From NCBI GenBank assembly GCA_001972305.1, contig BDDD01005207.1, positions 1 to 64,000 on the forward strand: a stretch of DNA of 64,000 nucleotides, read 5' to 3'. The translations under genes and the position numbers were made by a program. The notes beneath the pieces are model-generated. The model saw nothing but the letters and a program-made list of their open reading frames with translations, ran no database searches and was not told the origin of the DNA. The DNA comes from Cephalotus follicularis (taxonomy: Eukaryota > Streptophyta > Magnoliopsida > Oxalidales > Cephalotaceae). Below, one piece after another: positions 11,801 to 22,428 of the stretch (its first letter is position 1; each line of letters starts with the position of its first letter).

Positions 11801-12863
11801 CATAAATTTCTGTTACTCTCTCTCTCTCTCTATATATGGAGTCTTTGTGTTATTGCCTTCTTACATTAACTTTCTATATATGTCGAAATCAAATAGCACC
11901 AAAAAAAAAAAAAAAAGAACCAGTGAAATATAATTGAATTGAAAACAACTGTTTATTATGTTGGAAAGTTTCTTTGTAAAAAAAAATTATCTCACGTTGG
12001 TTGGTTAGATACAAGCTTTTGGATCTCTTTACATATCAAAATATTTTAATACTTCGTTAAGTGTATTAGAGTGTGTGATGCGGGTGGCTTAATGCACAGA
12101 TTATTAGGCAATTTGCATTGGTTATTTGTACAATCCATTTAGCAAGCTGATCTAAGTGGAGTAAATTAATTCTTAAAGAAAGTGTTGAACAGCTAATTTC
12201 TTTATAATTTATTTCTAACAAATTATAGTACCTGTAGAAAAGCGTGCTTGGAGGGGATTGATAATATATCCCAAAGCTAAACCCACTTTCCTCCAAGGAC
12301 TCAAAAATAGTCTTTTGAGGTAACCCTTCAATCAACAATTTTGTATCATTGCTCGACAGCCCATGAGACGTAGCTGAGTGCACATACATTCTATTTGGCT
12401 GAGTAGACGCAGGAACAGATGCAAACCACTTATCACATATACCAAACTCCAATGCCAGCTCCTTATAAACCGGTACCATCTCTGGTTTGAATCCGTTCAT
12501 GACTGTCGTCGACATTCCCTTTTTTATGCTCTCTGCATTCTGGGCAAACCCCGACATTGTAGGGTTCAGTTTCGTCGATGTATCCTTCCATGGCGTGCCA
12601 AAGACTTGCTCGTAGATGGCCTGAATGGAGTGACCAGGGTCCGGTACTACGTAGCCGGACTTGTCACCAAAGAATAAACGGGACGACTTAGGGTTTGAAG
12701 TGGAGATGAGGTTGGATTCAGATCCAGTAACACCATTGATTTGGGGGTTTACAGATTTTAGCCAGCCTAGCATGTGGTCAAATGAGCGGTTCTCTTGAAC
12801 CAAAACGACCACTGTTTTGATAGGATACTGAGAGGGGGTACTACTACTAGTTTCAGCCACCAT
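5549..12863 (-). CDS. NPC: Non-specific phospholipase C (NPC3/4/5-type), four exons
   Basis: Plant phosphoesterase-family enzyme that hydrolyses the headgroup of phospholipids to give diacylglycerol, with roles known in the family in phosphate-starvation lipid remodelling and signalling. Exons on the minus strand: 12863-12232, 6839-6427, 6275-6105 and 5874-5549. Their lengths (632+413+171+326) total 1542 nt, giving 513 residues in one frame, with GT-AG borders at all three introns. Visible signatures: [11 protein letters not shown] (residues 24-34), [12 protein letters not shown] (149-160), TSHG (165-168), [10 protein letters not shown] (257-266) and DEHGGFYDH (296-304). The usual family length is about 510-540 residues, so it looks complete. 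There is no signal peptide, as in the cytosol/plasma-membrane NPC3-5 group. The C-terminus (after EIVVL) is short and atypical. The oddest feature is the 5392-bp first intron, against 151 and 230 bp for the others. It may still be a pseudogene if that intron is not removed; I see no coding defect. Confidence 0.9.
6105..6275 (-). CDS. NPC: NPC exon 3
   Basis: It starts after ATGCAG. The first codon combines with the T left from exon 2 to give Leu-Leu-His-Gly-Pro-Ser-Gly-Pro. It contains [19 protein letters not shown] and [12 protein letters not shown], conserved NPC segments, and ends CGAG before GTAATT. Confidence 0.9.
6427..6839 (-). CDS. NPC: NPC exon 2 (catalytic DEHGG segment)
   Basis: The acceptor ATCTTACCAG precedes GAACCTTAG; with the AG left from exon 1 this restores Arg-Asn-Leu-Arg (residues 211-214). 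It carries [15 protein letters not shown], the [13 protein letters not shown] motif and SPWIERGT. The donor is GTAAGT at 6426. Confidence 0.92.
8690..8965. repeat. Foldback MITE-like repeat in NPC intron 1
   Basis: Left part around 'aaatcatgtatgcaaatttt' and right part around 'gtgtatgcatgatctaaat' are inverted relative to each other, flanking a 'gaatattttt...aactatt' core. The same core recurs in the MITEs at 10115, 14337, 14966 and 39555. Ends and target duplication are not clear. Confidence 0.5.
10115..10535. mobile_element. Long-TIR MITE, copy 1
   Basis: The left arm 'gtgaatatgtttgtcagaac' is inverted near 10485-10520 ('gctctgataaacatattcac'). Arms pair for more than 50 bp and enclose an AT-rich core with 'gattttcaatcaatttgaaa'. 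A second copy, about 886 bp downstream, came with the tandem duplication. The target duplication is obscured by TA-rich flanks. Confidence 0.65.
11005..11425. mobile_element. Long-TIR MITE, copy 2
   Basis: Second copy of the MITE at 10115-10535, with the same arms and core, inside the repeated unit. The left arm starts 'tggaaaaagtgaatatg'; the right arm ends 'cattcacttttccat'. Confidence 0.65.
12232..12863 (-). CDS. NPC: NPC exon 1 (residues 1-211, last codon split)
   Basis: The start ATG is at 12863-12861; no upstream in-frame extension is needed because [21 protein letters not shown] matches the usual short N-terminus of this clade. The exon ends ...TTCTACAG before GTACTATAA. Beyond 12232 the open frame runs into the intron and loses all family similarity. 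Confidence 0.92.
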
Positions 12864-13291
12864 TGTTGTTTTTTAGCTATGCTGTTATGTTTGTTTTAGT
12901 CACTTGTTAGGTATAAATATATGTTATGTTGGGTGATAGTAATGACGTGTTAAGATGGTTATACATGTATCGGAGAGTTTTGGTTGGAGAAGAAGTTATA
13001 CAGAAAGAGAAAGGTATTTTATGCTTTCAAGTTACTTCAGTATTAATTACTTTTAGAATTTGATGGCGACACGGGATGGTTTCATTTAAACCGAGGGGCA
13101 GGTTGTTTTTCTGTTTTCTCGTATATTGATGGGAAACTTGTTTTCCAACAAGAAAAGGTAAAATTTGAGATATATACAAACGTAATGAGTGCCCATTGAG
13201 AAATAGAATACGTGATGATCCTCATAAACAAAATACTATTCGGTTTAACCAATGGATTTTGGGGTTCACACCCCCTCCTCGTGGCTAGACT
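12864..13291 (-). promoter_or_regulatory. Upstream region of NPC
   Basis: Intergenic DNA between the NPC start codon and the hAT element at 13292. The minus strand has a TATA-like ATATATTTATAC at 12911-12922, about 48 bp before the ATG, and an ACGT-core element (ACACGTCA) near 12952-12959. A TATA box there implies a very short 5' UTR. The next repeat begins only about 430 bp upstream, so the proximal promoter is compact. No regulatory site is proven. Confidence 0.4.
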
Positions 13292-14135
13292 TAGCGACGG
13301 ACGCAGAACTTTTACTCAGTCGAGATATTAAAGAATTATTAATATAAATAGATCCTACTTTAAAAAAAAACTCAATGGTAAACTCTGAAAAATTTCATAA
13401 CAGCAAATTTCTTATCAAAATTATAAACTTTTACAAAAAAAAAAAAGAAAAGAATAAAAACAAATGTTTTTCTCCAAGTATATACATATTATTTGCTTCA
13501 CCATAGCCTTGTCCGCACAACTTTGATATACTCGATCAATGTTTAGAAAGTAATGACTAAAGAGCTACTTTAAGTGATTTTACAATCGTGTCACTAACTA
13601 ACATGTACAATACCAAGAAATCACTCATTAACATAACATTTTTTATTCACATAATGTAAAGTAGCAATCACTTGTTCTTTGATGGACAAATCACGAGACT
13701 CATCAATCAAAATCGCAGAGAATTCATCTCCAAAAACAGTTTCAGTGCTTTCACTCGCACAAGCATTCACAAATACTAATTAGCTTTCCAATTTGCAATC
13801 ATGATAGTGTTCGTTTCATTTATGGGTGAATCTTAAAGGACTAGAAATTGTTCAATGAAATGGTGATTTAATGTTAAAAAGGATTTGATATTGGTAAAAT
13901 ATGATTTCTAAATTGTTAAAGTCAATGTGATAGGCTCACGACCCATATCCAAAATAACAATGTTCTATTTAAAATACTTATAATACTGAAAATTAATTCA
14001 CATCATACATGAAGTAGTTATTATTTTAATAGAGGCAAATATTAATCAATTTAAAATAATAGATACAATAATTTTAAATTTTAAAGACCAGTGGGGGCAG
14101 TTGCCCCCACTTATCATAAGCTGTGTCCACCACTG
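13292..14135 (-). mobile_element. hAT transposon remnant (ZMYM1/DUF4371-type transposase fragment)
   Basis: It is flanked by an exact 8-bp duplication, gctagact (13284-13291 and 14136-14143), the hAT length. Terminal repeats: left tagcgacggacgcag, right (reverse complement) cagtggtggacacag. On the minus strand around 13735-13650 the translation reads FSAILIDESRDLSIKEQV, a hallmark of the DUF4371 segment of plant hAT transposases. Later codons carry stops, and the element is only 844 bp, so it is a deleted, inactive copy. Its right terminus coincides with the start of the large tandem duplication. Confidence 0.8.
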
Positions 14136-14336
14136 GCTAGACTTATGTTTTAATTTAAAGAAATTCTTATATGAACATGATATATGTAGACCGAACGAGA
14201 GAGATATAACTTCTATCATTTGTTTTAAAAGAAAAAGCCACTTTCATTTTCCTTTAAAGTCGACTTTAAACAATTCGTTTTACAAATCTAATCGTTTGTT
14301 ATGATAATTTATATGAGAATAGCTGACACAGCACCC

Positions 14337-14690
14337 AACTTAGGTACAGTTTTACCCTAATTATATTACTTGTGAATAGTATTCTCCAAATCTAACTGCT
14401 AGATTTGATAATCTATTTGTCTAGATCATGCATACAAATTTTTAAGTCAATTGAATATCTCTAACTATTTCATTTCAAGATGAAAATTTAAAAGATGAAA
14501 AGTTTAACGGTTTTATAATTTACTCATAAATAATAAAATATTATCCTATTCAATACAATATCTACAGATATTCAATTGACTTGAAAATTTACATGAGTGA
14601 TATACATTTATAAAATATCAAATACAACGGTTGGATTTAAAAATACTATTCACAAGTACGATAATTAGGGTGATATTGCACCTAAGTTTC
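14337..14690. mobile_element. Long-TIR MITE (copy also at 22641-22994)
   Basis: The arms 'acttaggtac...accctaatta' and, inverted, 'taattagggt...gcacctaagt' enclose the shared core 'aagtcaattgaatatctcta'. The same element is in duplication unit 2. No clean 9-bp target duplication was seen. Confidence 0.65.
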
Positions 14691-14965
14691 CAATTTATAT
14701 ATGTAGATCGTATATGTCAATTTTCAAATGAATTGAATATCTCTAACTATTTATTCATCTTCTCATAATAATTTCAACCGTTAAGATGCAATAATTTTTT
14801 ATTGTTTCTCTCTATCTATTCGATCTCTCTCTAGCATGGTCCAATAAACCCCGTCCATACAAGACTTTTTTCTTAACTTGGGCCATGTCCAATTTCAAGC
14901 TTCTAGCTTCTATCTCCTCACTAAGTTGTTTAATTTATATATATGTGTGGGAAAAGTGAATATGT

Positions 14966-15362
14966 TGGATCACCTTATATGCTGGATCAAGCTTAGGTGC
15001 TGGATCACCTAAAAACGACATGCTTACGAGTTATATTTTACAAATTCGACCGTTTCATTTGATAATCTATATATGTAGATCATATATATCAATTTTGAAG
15101 AGAATTGATATTCTCTAACTACTTTATTATCATATAACAATTTTGATGGTTAAACCAGTTTTTCTTCATATCTAGTTATAATGGTTCAGATTGTTATATG
15201 AAAACGAAATAGTTAGAAGTATTCAATCGACTTGAAAATTTATCGATATGATCTACGTATATGGATTATCAAACCCAACGGCCGAATTTGAAAAATATAA
15301 TTCGTAAGCATGCCATTTTTAGGTGATCCAGCACGTAAGTCTAATCTAGCACTGAAGGTGAC
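14966..15362. mobile_element. Long-TIR MITE (truncated copy at 16951; copy at 23276-23667)
   Basis: Left arm 'ggtgctggatcacctaaaaa' and inverted right arm 'tttttaggtgatccagcac' with further pairing inward ('catgcttacgagttatat' against 'ataattcgtaagcatg'). The copy starting at 16951 lacks the outer part of the left arm, because the 1.93-kb tandem repeat junction falls inside this MITE. Confidence 0.7.
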
Positions 15363-16698
15363 TGTTGATAGAATTTATGTATGGAGTTTTACTTACATGT
15401 CAGACAGAATTCTAGTTTTACAGCAGTGCATGTGGTCCTTGGACATGAGCCGTCACTGGATGTCTTGTGCATAGGGTGTTGTGTTTTGATGGTGCTTAAA
15501 TACATATTCAATGAAGTGTATACATGCATCAGTTGGACATAGTACGCTTATGTATGGAGGTATGTGAACTGACAACAATGAATTCATTGCTTAGTAAAAA
15601 AAGATTATGCTCAAAATGATTTTCGTTAGTAAATAAGCGCATGGCCAAGCTAACCACGATATCAAGAGTGTGATATCATTGGTTGAATATTAGATGGACA
15701 CCTCTAATATTATTAAAGCTGACAAAAGATAGTCACGAGGCTAAAGATTAAATTATTGGGGTCTGACATAATTCGTACCCTAGATTTAATCAGAGCATTG
15801 TCAATGGAGGGACTATACGTGCATGTACTTGTAAATAGTGGTTCGCAGATAATTCATATTACCTGTGGGTCGTTATGCATTGCTAGATGTCGATGTCGAC
15901 GAGTAGGATGCCTGAGATTAAATTGATAATTAATCTTGGAAGAAAAGAATTAAAAGAGTTTTAATTCAAAATGTCCGATATAATATTTTTTATGTGATAA
16001 TAAATATTTAATCGGATAATTATGAGTGTCACAATTTAATCCTACGGCCAGCGTAATGGTGAACCCATAGGGTCACACACAATACAGGCTGATATTTCTG
16101 ACACCGTACAAGAGAAAAATAATTAGAATATTATTTTCTAATTATATTTAATGAGATTTAATCTCCTTAATACAATTAAGGAAAGTTTATAACCACACTT
16201 GGAAGAAATGTTATTTATGCTAAATGAGATTCTTGCATAAAATAGGAGATTGAGAGGATTTATGTTAACACGTTTTTACTAGCATAAAAATGTGATAACA
16301 CGTCTTCCTCTCTAAAAAAAGAGTGTCTTTCTCCTGGCATTTCCTATCTCTCAGTGTTTCTCTGGTTCTCTAAAGAATAAAAGAAAAACACAGTAAAGAA
16401 AAGGGCAAGAGTTGCACAGCTTGAGAAGCATTGGTGTTGGAGATTAAGCTTGGTGTGGATACCTTGGAGGCTTGCTGTTCTTGGAGGCTAGAACCACAAT
16501 CAACAAAGAAGGAACCGCTCCGTTTTGTGAGTATATTCCGCATGCTCTTTCTATTTGTTTATCTCTGTATTTTAACTGTATATACATGCTTAAAAGATCA
16601 TGGAATGAACTTTATGGCTTGTTGATCATGAGATGATAACGGTTTGTAATAGGTTGTAAGCATCTAGATTTTTGTTTAAATTTCCATAAGTTCCAACA
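15363..16698 (+). repeat. Copia-type LTR (copy 1 of 3)
   Basis: It runs TGTTGATAGAA...CCAACA for 1336 bp. Internal wording such as 'ggtgaacccatagggtcaca' and 'tctgacaccgtacaagag' is typical of plant Ty1/copia LTRs, a pattern I recognise rather than a search result. No copia primer-binding site or coding region follows, so it behaves as a solo LTR or fragment. A matching 5-bp target duplication was not found. Confidence 0.55.
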
Positions 16699-17293
16699 GG
16701 CTTAACTACGACAGATGTGTGACGCGCGTTTACGGCAGCTTTTGGTGTTTGGCATGGCCAAGCGCCAAGGCCAAACGCAGTGGCCTAGAGTCTAGTTTGG
16801 CCACATGCCATGGCCAGACGTCATGGCCCAGCATCTAGTATGGTGACTGGGCTTGGTCTGGCTTGGCGTCTAGGCCTTGTTGTGATTGTGTTCATATTTT
16901 GGCCTTGTGTGTTCTATCCGTGTTCCGATCTTTGAACTAATGTAGCTTTCATGCTTACGAGTTATATTTTACAAATTCGACCGTTTCATTTGATAATCTA
17001 TATATGTAGATCATATATATCAATTTTGAAGAGAATTGATATTCTCTAACTAATTTATTATCATATAACAATTTTGAAGGTTAAACCAGTTTTTCTTCAT
17101 ATATAGTTATAATGGTTCAGATTGTTATATGAAAACGAAATAGTTAGAAGTATTCAATCGACTTGAAAATTTATCGATATGATCTACGTATATGGATTAT
17201 CAAACACAACGGACGAATTTGAAAAATATAATTCGTAAGCATGCCATTTTAAGGTGATCCAGCAAGTAAGTCTAATCTAGCACTGAAGGTGAC

Positions 17294-18629
17294 TGTTGAT
17301 AGAATTTATGTATGGAGTTTTACTTACATGTAAGACAGAATTCTAGTTTTACAGCAGTGCATGTGGTCCTTGGACATGAGCCGTCACTGGATGTCTTGTG
17401 CATAGGGTGTTGTGTTTTGATGGTGCTTAAATACATATTCAATGAAGTGTATACATGCATCAGTTGGACATAGTACGCTTATGTATGGAGGTATGTGAAC
17501 TGACAACAATGAATACATTGCTTAGTAAAAAAAGATTATGCTCAAAATGATTTTCGTTAGTAAATAAGCGCATGGCCAAGCTAACCACGATATCAAGAGT
17601 GTGATATCATTGGTTGAATATTAGATGAACACCTCTAATATTATTAAAGCTGACAAAAGATAGTCACGAGGCTAAAGATTAAATTATTGGGGTCTGACAT
17701 AATACGTACCCTAGATTTAATCAGAGCATTGTCAATGGAGGGACAATACGTGCATGTAATTGTAAATAGTGGTTCGCAGATAATTCATATAACCTGAGGG
17801 TCATTATGCATTGCTAGATGTCGATGTCGACGAGTAGGATGCATGAGATTAAATTGATAATTAATCTTGGAAGAAAAGAATTAAAAGAATTTTAATTCAA
17901 AATGTCCGATATAATATTTTTTATGTGATAATAAATATTTAATCGGATAATTATGAGTGTCACAATTTAATCCTACGGCCAGCGTAATAGTGAACCCATA
18001 GAGTCACACACAATACAGGCTGATATTTCTGACACCGTACAAGAGAAAAATAATTAGAATATTATTTTCTAATTATATTTAATGAGATTTAATCTCCTTA
18101 ATACAATTAAGGAAAGTATATAAACACACATGGAAGAAATGTTATTTATGCTAAATGAGATTCTTGCATAAAATAGGAGATTGAGAGGATTTATGTTAAC
18201 ACATTTTTACTAGCATAAAAATGTGATAACACGTCTTCCTCTCTAAAAAAAGAGTGTCTTTCTCCTGGCATTTCCTATCTCTCAGTGTTTCTCTGGTTCT
18301 CTAAAGAATAAAAGAAAAACACAATAAAGAAAAGGGCAAGAGTTGCACAGCTTGAGAAGCATTGGTGTTGGAGATTAAGCTTGGTGTGGATACCTTGGAG
18401 GCATGCTGTTCTTGGAGGCTAGAACCACAATCAACAAAGAAGGAACCGCTCCATTTTGTGAGTATATTCCGCATGCTCTTTCTATTTGTTTATCTATGTA
18501 TTTTAACTGTATATACATACTAAAAAGATCATGGAATGAACTTTATGGCTTGTTGATCATGAGATGATAACGGTTTGTAATAGGTTGTAAGCATCTAGAT
18601 TTTTGTTTAAATATCCATAAGTTACAACA
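17294..18629 (+). repeat. Copia-type LTR (copy 2 of 3)
   Basis: Second copy of the 1336-bp LTR, carried by the 1.93-kb tandem repeat. Nearly identical to copy 1. Confidence 0.55.
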
Positions 18630-18880
18630 GGCTTAACTACGACAGATGTGTGACGCGCGTTTACGACAGCTTTTGGTGTTTGGCATGGCCAAGCGCCAAG
18701 GCCAAACGCAGTGGCCTAGAGTCTAGTTTGGCCAAATGCCATGGCCAGACGTCATGGCCAAGCATCTAGTATGGTGACTGGGCTTGGTCTGGCTTGGCGT
18801 CTAGGACTTGTTGTGATTATGTACATATTTTGGCCTTGTGTGTTCTATCCGTGTTCCAATCTTTGAACTAATGTAGCTTT

Positions 18881-19726
18881 CGATCCGAAAAGAGTCATGA
18901 GACACACTATATATCGAATTGAAGCTCTGAGCAAATTATTCAATGTTTTGAGACTGTTTTTCGATGGTTTTGGAGTCCTTTAGAAATTTAGTGCCTTGTA
19001 AGAAGGTGATAACCTTGTTTGTAAGGGCTTGTAAAGCCTTATGAGGCAAAGTGAGGACTTTGCTGGTAAGGGCTTAATGTACGAAGGTTAGACAAACCTT
19101 CGGACACGCATTTGGACTACTTTTGCTCCTTAGGTTTTTCAGAATGCCGTGTCTTGAGTTTCAGAATGCTTTTTTAGATAGATTTTGGTATATTTCAGAG
19201 AAGTTGACACATTTCATCTTAAGATTGAATATGAGTTGTTCATTTTCCTATATAAGGAGAGGTTGCTTTCACTCATTCTATACTTTCCATTTGAAAAATT
19301 TTCAAGGTTCTAGGGAGAGATTTTAGAAAGAGGTTTATTTGAAGAAATACATTTGTTGTGAAGTTTCTTGGTGCTTGGGGATTGAAGGGTGATCTTGAAG
19401 CTGTGCCCATAACAATTGGTATTCTTCAATATGTTCTTCAATCTCCTCAACTTCCAAGTAGGTTTTTTAATTTTTCTTTTTGTGATCCAAAATGTCTTCA
19501 TTTTCTTTGACCTTTGTAGTTATAACCATAATGAGATGGGTGCGGGTGAGCTGACCGATCATGGGTCATATCCATGGTCGATCCGTAGTGTCATAGATGA
19601 TGGGAGTGCCATTACTCTTCTATAGTAATTTAACTGATGAACTCCTTAATATTGCTAGAGATTGATATAGGATACCTCTTACCTTTAGACTTAGCATTCT
19701 AGAAAATTATGAGAAAGTGTATCTTA
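18881..19726 (+). other. Leader of the TAT element B antisense gene (copy in unit 1)
   Basis: It contains a plus-strand TATA box CTATATAAGG (19248-19257) followed by 'ttgctttcactcattctata'. The corresponding leader of element C (41034 onward) has CTATAAAAGG and 'ctttcactccttcaaactct'. Downstream similarity to the PF04195-type gene begins near 19530 and is interrupted at 19726 by an LTR. It is part of a fossil retroelement; the copy in unit 2 is 25255-26100. Confidence 0.6.
19248..19257 (+). promoter_or_regulatory. TATA box of TAT B antisense gene (copy at 25622-25631)
   Basis: CTATATAAGG, at the same place relative to the gene as CTATAAAAGG at 41034-41043 in element C. The conserved placement in two diverged elements supports a promoter for the opposite-strand gene. 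Confidence 0.55.
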
Positions 19727-22428
19727 TGTGACATCCGTGTCCTTGTACGGTCTGTGTCTGTGAGCCTACGGGGCTTCTGTCTATCTGTCTGTCTGTTAGT
19801 CTGTTTTTCTGACAATTGTTACATTTGCATCATGACATTAATAAATTTTTATGAATTATTCTGATGGTTTTCTGCATAAGAAATTAATTTTCTTTTCCGT
19901 AAATTAAATGATATTTTTCTGAAATGACTGCTGATTCGAAAAAATAGCCCAAGTGGTATGTCCTAAATATCCAATTTCTGTCCGTATCAGTTAAATTCTG
20001 GACAAAACCCAGTCCGTTTTGAGTTATATATATAAGGGAAATGCCATTTTTTTATTTCATTTTGGCCTTTCTCTCTCATTTCTCCCACTTTCTCTCTCCT
20101 CTCTCCCGTCTCTCTCTGCCTTCTGCCTTCTGCCGTCGGTGTCAGTGCCGATCTGACGCTGACGAGGGTACCAACAGAACCGCCGTCATCTCCTGATCAC
20201 ACCGCACCCTTCCCCTGCGCCGGTAACCGCCCCGTGAGCGCCCGACGAGCACTTCTCTCTCCACCACTATTTTGCGTCTATTCGGCGTCTCCGGTGATCG
20301 TCACGGCAAGGCAAGCCCAGATTCGGACTCCTGGTGTCGTGGTCGTTCGAACTGTACCAGCCCCGACAAGTGACGACGCTAGCAGCGCAGATCGCCGGCG
20401 AAGGACAGCCGGGGTCAACGCGTTCTTTCCGGCTAGACGCGGCGGCGCCATGACCAACGCGCCCCAGATCCGTGATCCTCATGCTCCAATTCCCCAGATG
20501 CGACCTCTGGGGCTGACCAGCGACTCGCGTGGCTGACACGTGTCGGCCAGCGGCGGTGCGTGGGCCCACTAGCCGGTGACCTCTGGCGACTCTTTTCTGA
20601 TAGTTTTCTGACTCCGTTCTCCGCGTAGGTGTGATCCGTTCCAGTTCCGCTGCGGGATTCTGGCTCCGTGCTCCGTTCCGTCGGCTTTCGGTAAATTCTG
20701 AACTCTTTTTCGTTAGTTCTGTTTTCCGCTGATTTATGTAATTCTATATCTATTTCTGCTGTATAATGAACTTGAATTGTTTATATGACTCGAAATTGGA
20801 TAACCTGGACAACCACTTGGACTAGCTTTAATATTTTCAAAAGGATGTTTAAATTAAAGGTTTAAACAAGGTTTTTGATGATCTGACTTCTGTTCTGTCA
20901 ACCGTATTGATCGGTTATGGTTTTCTGATATCTGCACGTATTTCTTTGCATAACACTTTTCACGTCTTAGTACGTGTTTGAGTCTGATAGTCTGTTGTCT
21001 GTCTATCTGTCTGTCTGTTGGCAGAGGATCCTGCCTTTGAGGTCGGCCATGGAGGCGACCAGTAGAGGGACTCGCTCATCTGTACTGTGAGTGGAACACC
21101 TTTCTTTAACATTTTATCCTGAAATGCTTTTATATGGTTTAAATGTTTAAGCGTGTTCGCTTATTTATTTTCTGTATCTGAATGAACTTGGTGTTAGTTC
21201 ATTTCTGAAATCTGTTTAAACTTTAATGTCTGAAACTCTCTTTTAATGTTTTCAAACGCTCGCACGATGATAGTCATAGTATGACACTATTTTTGGCTAT
21301 ATCTGTACATGATAAGGAAAATGATTTCCGTATGTCTGAAATCTGTTTTAAAGTCTGTTTTGAGGAATCTGTGTTCTGAAATATGAGATTCTGCTTTCTA
21401 TATTCTGAAATCTGTTAAATATGTTTAGATGCATGGTGATCTCGATATTGTATATTATATATATCTGATGCCCATGAGAGGGTTTGTCTACACGTGTATG
21501 TCCTTCTGTTATGATGTTTTGACACGACGGTGTCATTGCCACTATTTCTGCTGGACGTTCGACCCGATGGGGCCCAGACGTCAACCTTACCTAGTAGACC
21601 CATGGCATATCTATATATTTATTTCTATTTAAACTATGTTACTATTATATGTATGAAAAATCTGAGGATTTGAATATGTTTGAAAGAAATGATCTGGTTT
21701 TCTGCTGATTTCTAGAAATACCGATTTTTAGATCAGTTTTGATTTTATATTCTGTTTAAGTCATTTTATATCTGTTTTATAAATCAGATGTTGTATTTTG
21801 ATTCTGTTTCAGTTGTTTTACATTTTTGTTATATCTTTTCTGTAAAGATATTTATATGCGAGTAAAACTCTGCGGAGTTTTTTTGTTCCATCTCACTAGT
21901 CCTGTGGACTAACCCTCTCCTCTGTTTTCTGTTTTTAGTTCTGACAGGTTAGTCTACTGCGCTTTGTTAGATGGAGTCTGTCTGTCTGCTGAGGTGAGAC
22001 CACAAGAGCATGCCTACCAGAGTCAACACATGCATATCATCATTTCATTAGTATATAAATTTCTGCATTACTTATGTTTCTATATAACTGTTGTGGTTTT
22101 GTTTAAAAGGGCTGAGCCCTATTCAGGTTTTAAGTTTTGTTAATATGGTTGAGGCAGAGCCCAAACCATTACTTATTTTCTGCTTTTAAATTATGATCTG
22201 CTGAGGGCTGAACCCATTTTATAAACAGTTTCCTCATTCGGGAGTGTGGTCTGTTGAGGGCTGAGCCCATTTTATAACTGTTTCCTCCTTCGAGGGTGTG
22301 ATTTTATAAAAGTGTGTTTTTCTTTACAGGGGGCATAGTCCGATAAACGAATACTGCATGCCCGATTTTCGTAAAATTTTAAGAGTTAGAATTATTTTCA
22401 AGTTTTTCAAGAAACTTTTCTGTTTTCT
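19727..22428 (+). repeat. Chromovirus-type LTR, cut by the duplication junction
   Basis: Starts TGTGACATCC after tctta, as the complete copy at 26101 does. It contains a TATA-like 'tatatatataagg' near 20024, then a CT-rich and GC-rich transcribed-leader-like part (20050-20650) and TCTG-rich stretches. The right end is missing because the junction with unit 2 lies at 22428/22429. Small open frames inside (for example 20234-20536) are not genes. Confidence 0.8.

Larger units (their letters stand above)
6840..12231 (-). other. NPC intron 1, 5.4 kb, filled with MITE-like DNA
   Basis: Non-coding AT-rich sequence between exons 1 and 2. Contents read so far: poly(A/T)-rich DNA (6900-7550); part of a MITE-like palindromic family (about 7640-7810); a foldback segment (about 8690-8965); undefined repeat-like DNA containing runs related to cgattgaccaatt (9590-9880); a tandem duplication with MITE copies (10018-11720); and A-rich runs near 11900. 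No open frame with recognisable protein similarity was found inside. Confidence 0.8.
15020..18880. repeat. 1.93-kb tandem repeat, two copies (15020-16950, 16951-18880)
   Basis: The period is 1931 bp. Each copy runs from inside the MITE arm (atgcttacgag) through a copia-type LTR and a GGCCA-rich patch to 'aatgtagctttc'. Copies differ at about 1-2% of sites. Duplication unit 2 has one copy (23325-25254), nearly identical to the second copy here. So copy number has changed after or during the larger duplication. Confidence 0.95.

Noticed and set aside
12066-12231. Extension of the NPC exon 1 open frame past 12232 as a truncated protein with its own C-terminus
   Set aside because: Similarity ends exactly at a GT donor, and exon 2 restores the family sequence in frame; the extension is intron.
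14101-14304. Small open frames shared at 14101-14304 and 22358-22609
   Set aside because: Duplicated non-coding DNA; the frames cross the hAT end or the duplication junction and have no family similarity.
15363-16698. A complete copia element spanning the tandem 1.93-kb copies (LTR-internal-LTR)
   Set aside because: The DNA between the LTR copies lacks a primer site and coding sequence and includes MITE-arm DNA, so a tandem duplication explains it better.
20234-20569. Overlapping 100-codon open frames on both strands, exactly repeated at 26608-26943
   Set aside because: They lie in the GC-rich leader part of a chromovirus LTR, have no family resemblance, and are repeated only because the DNA is duplicated.
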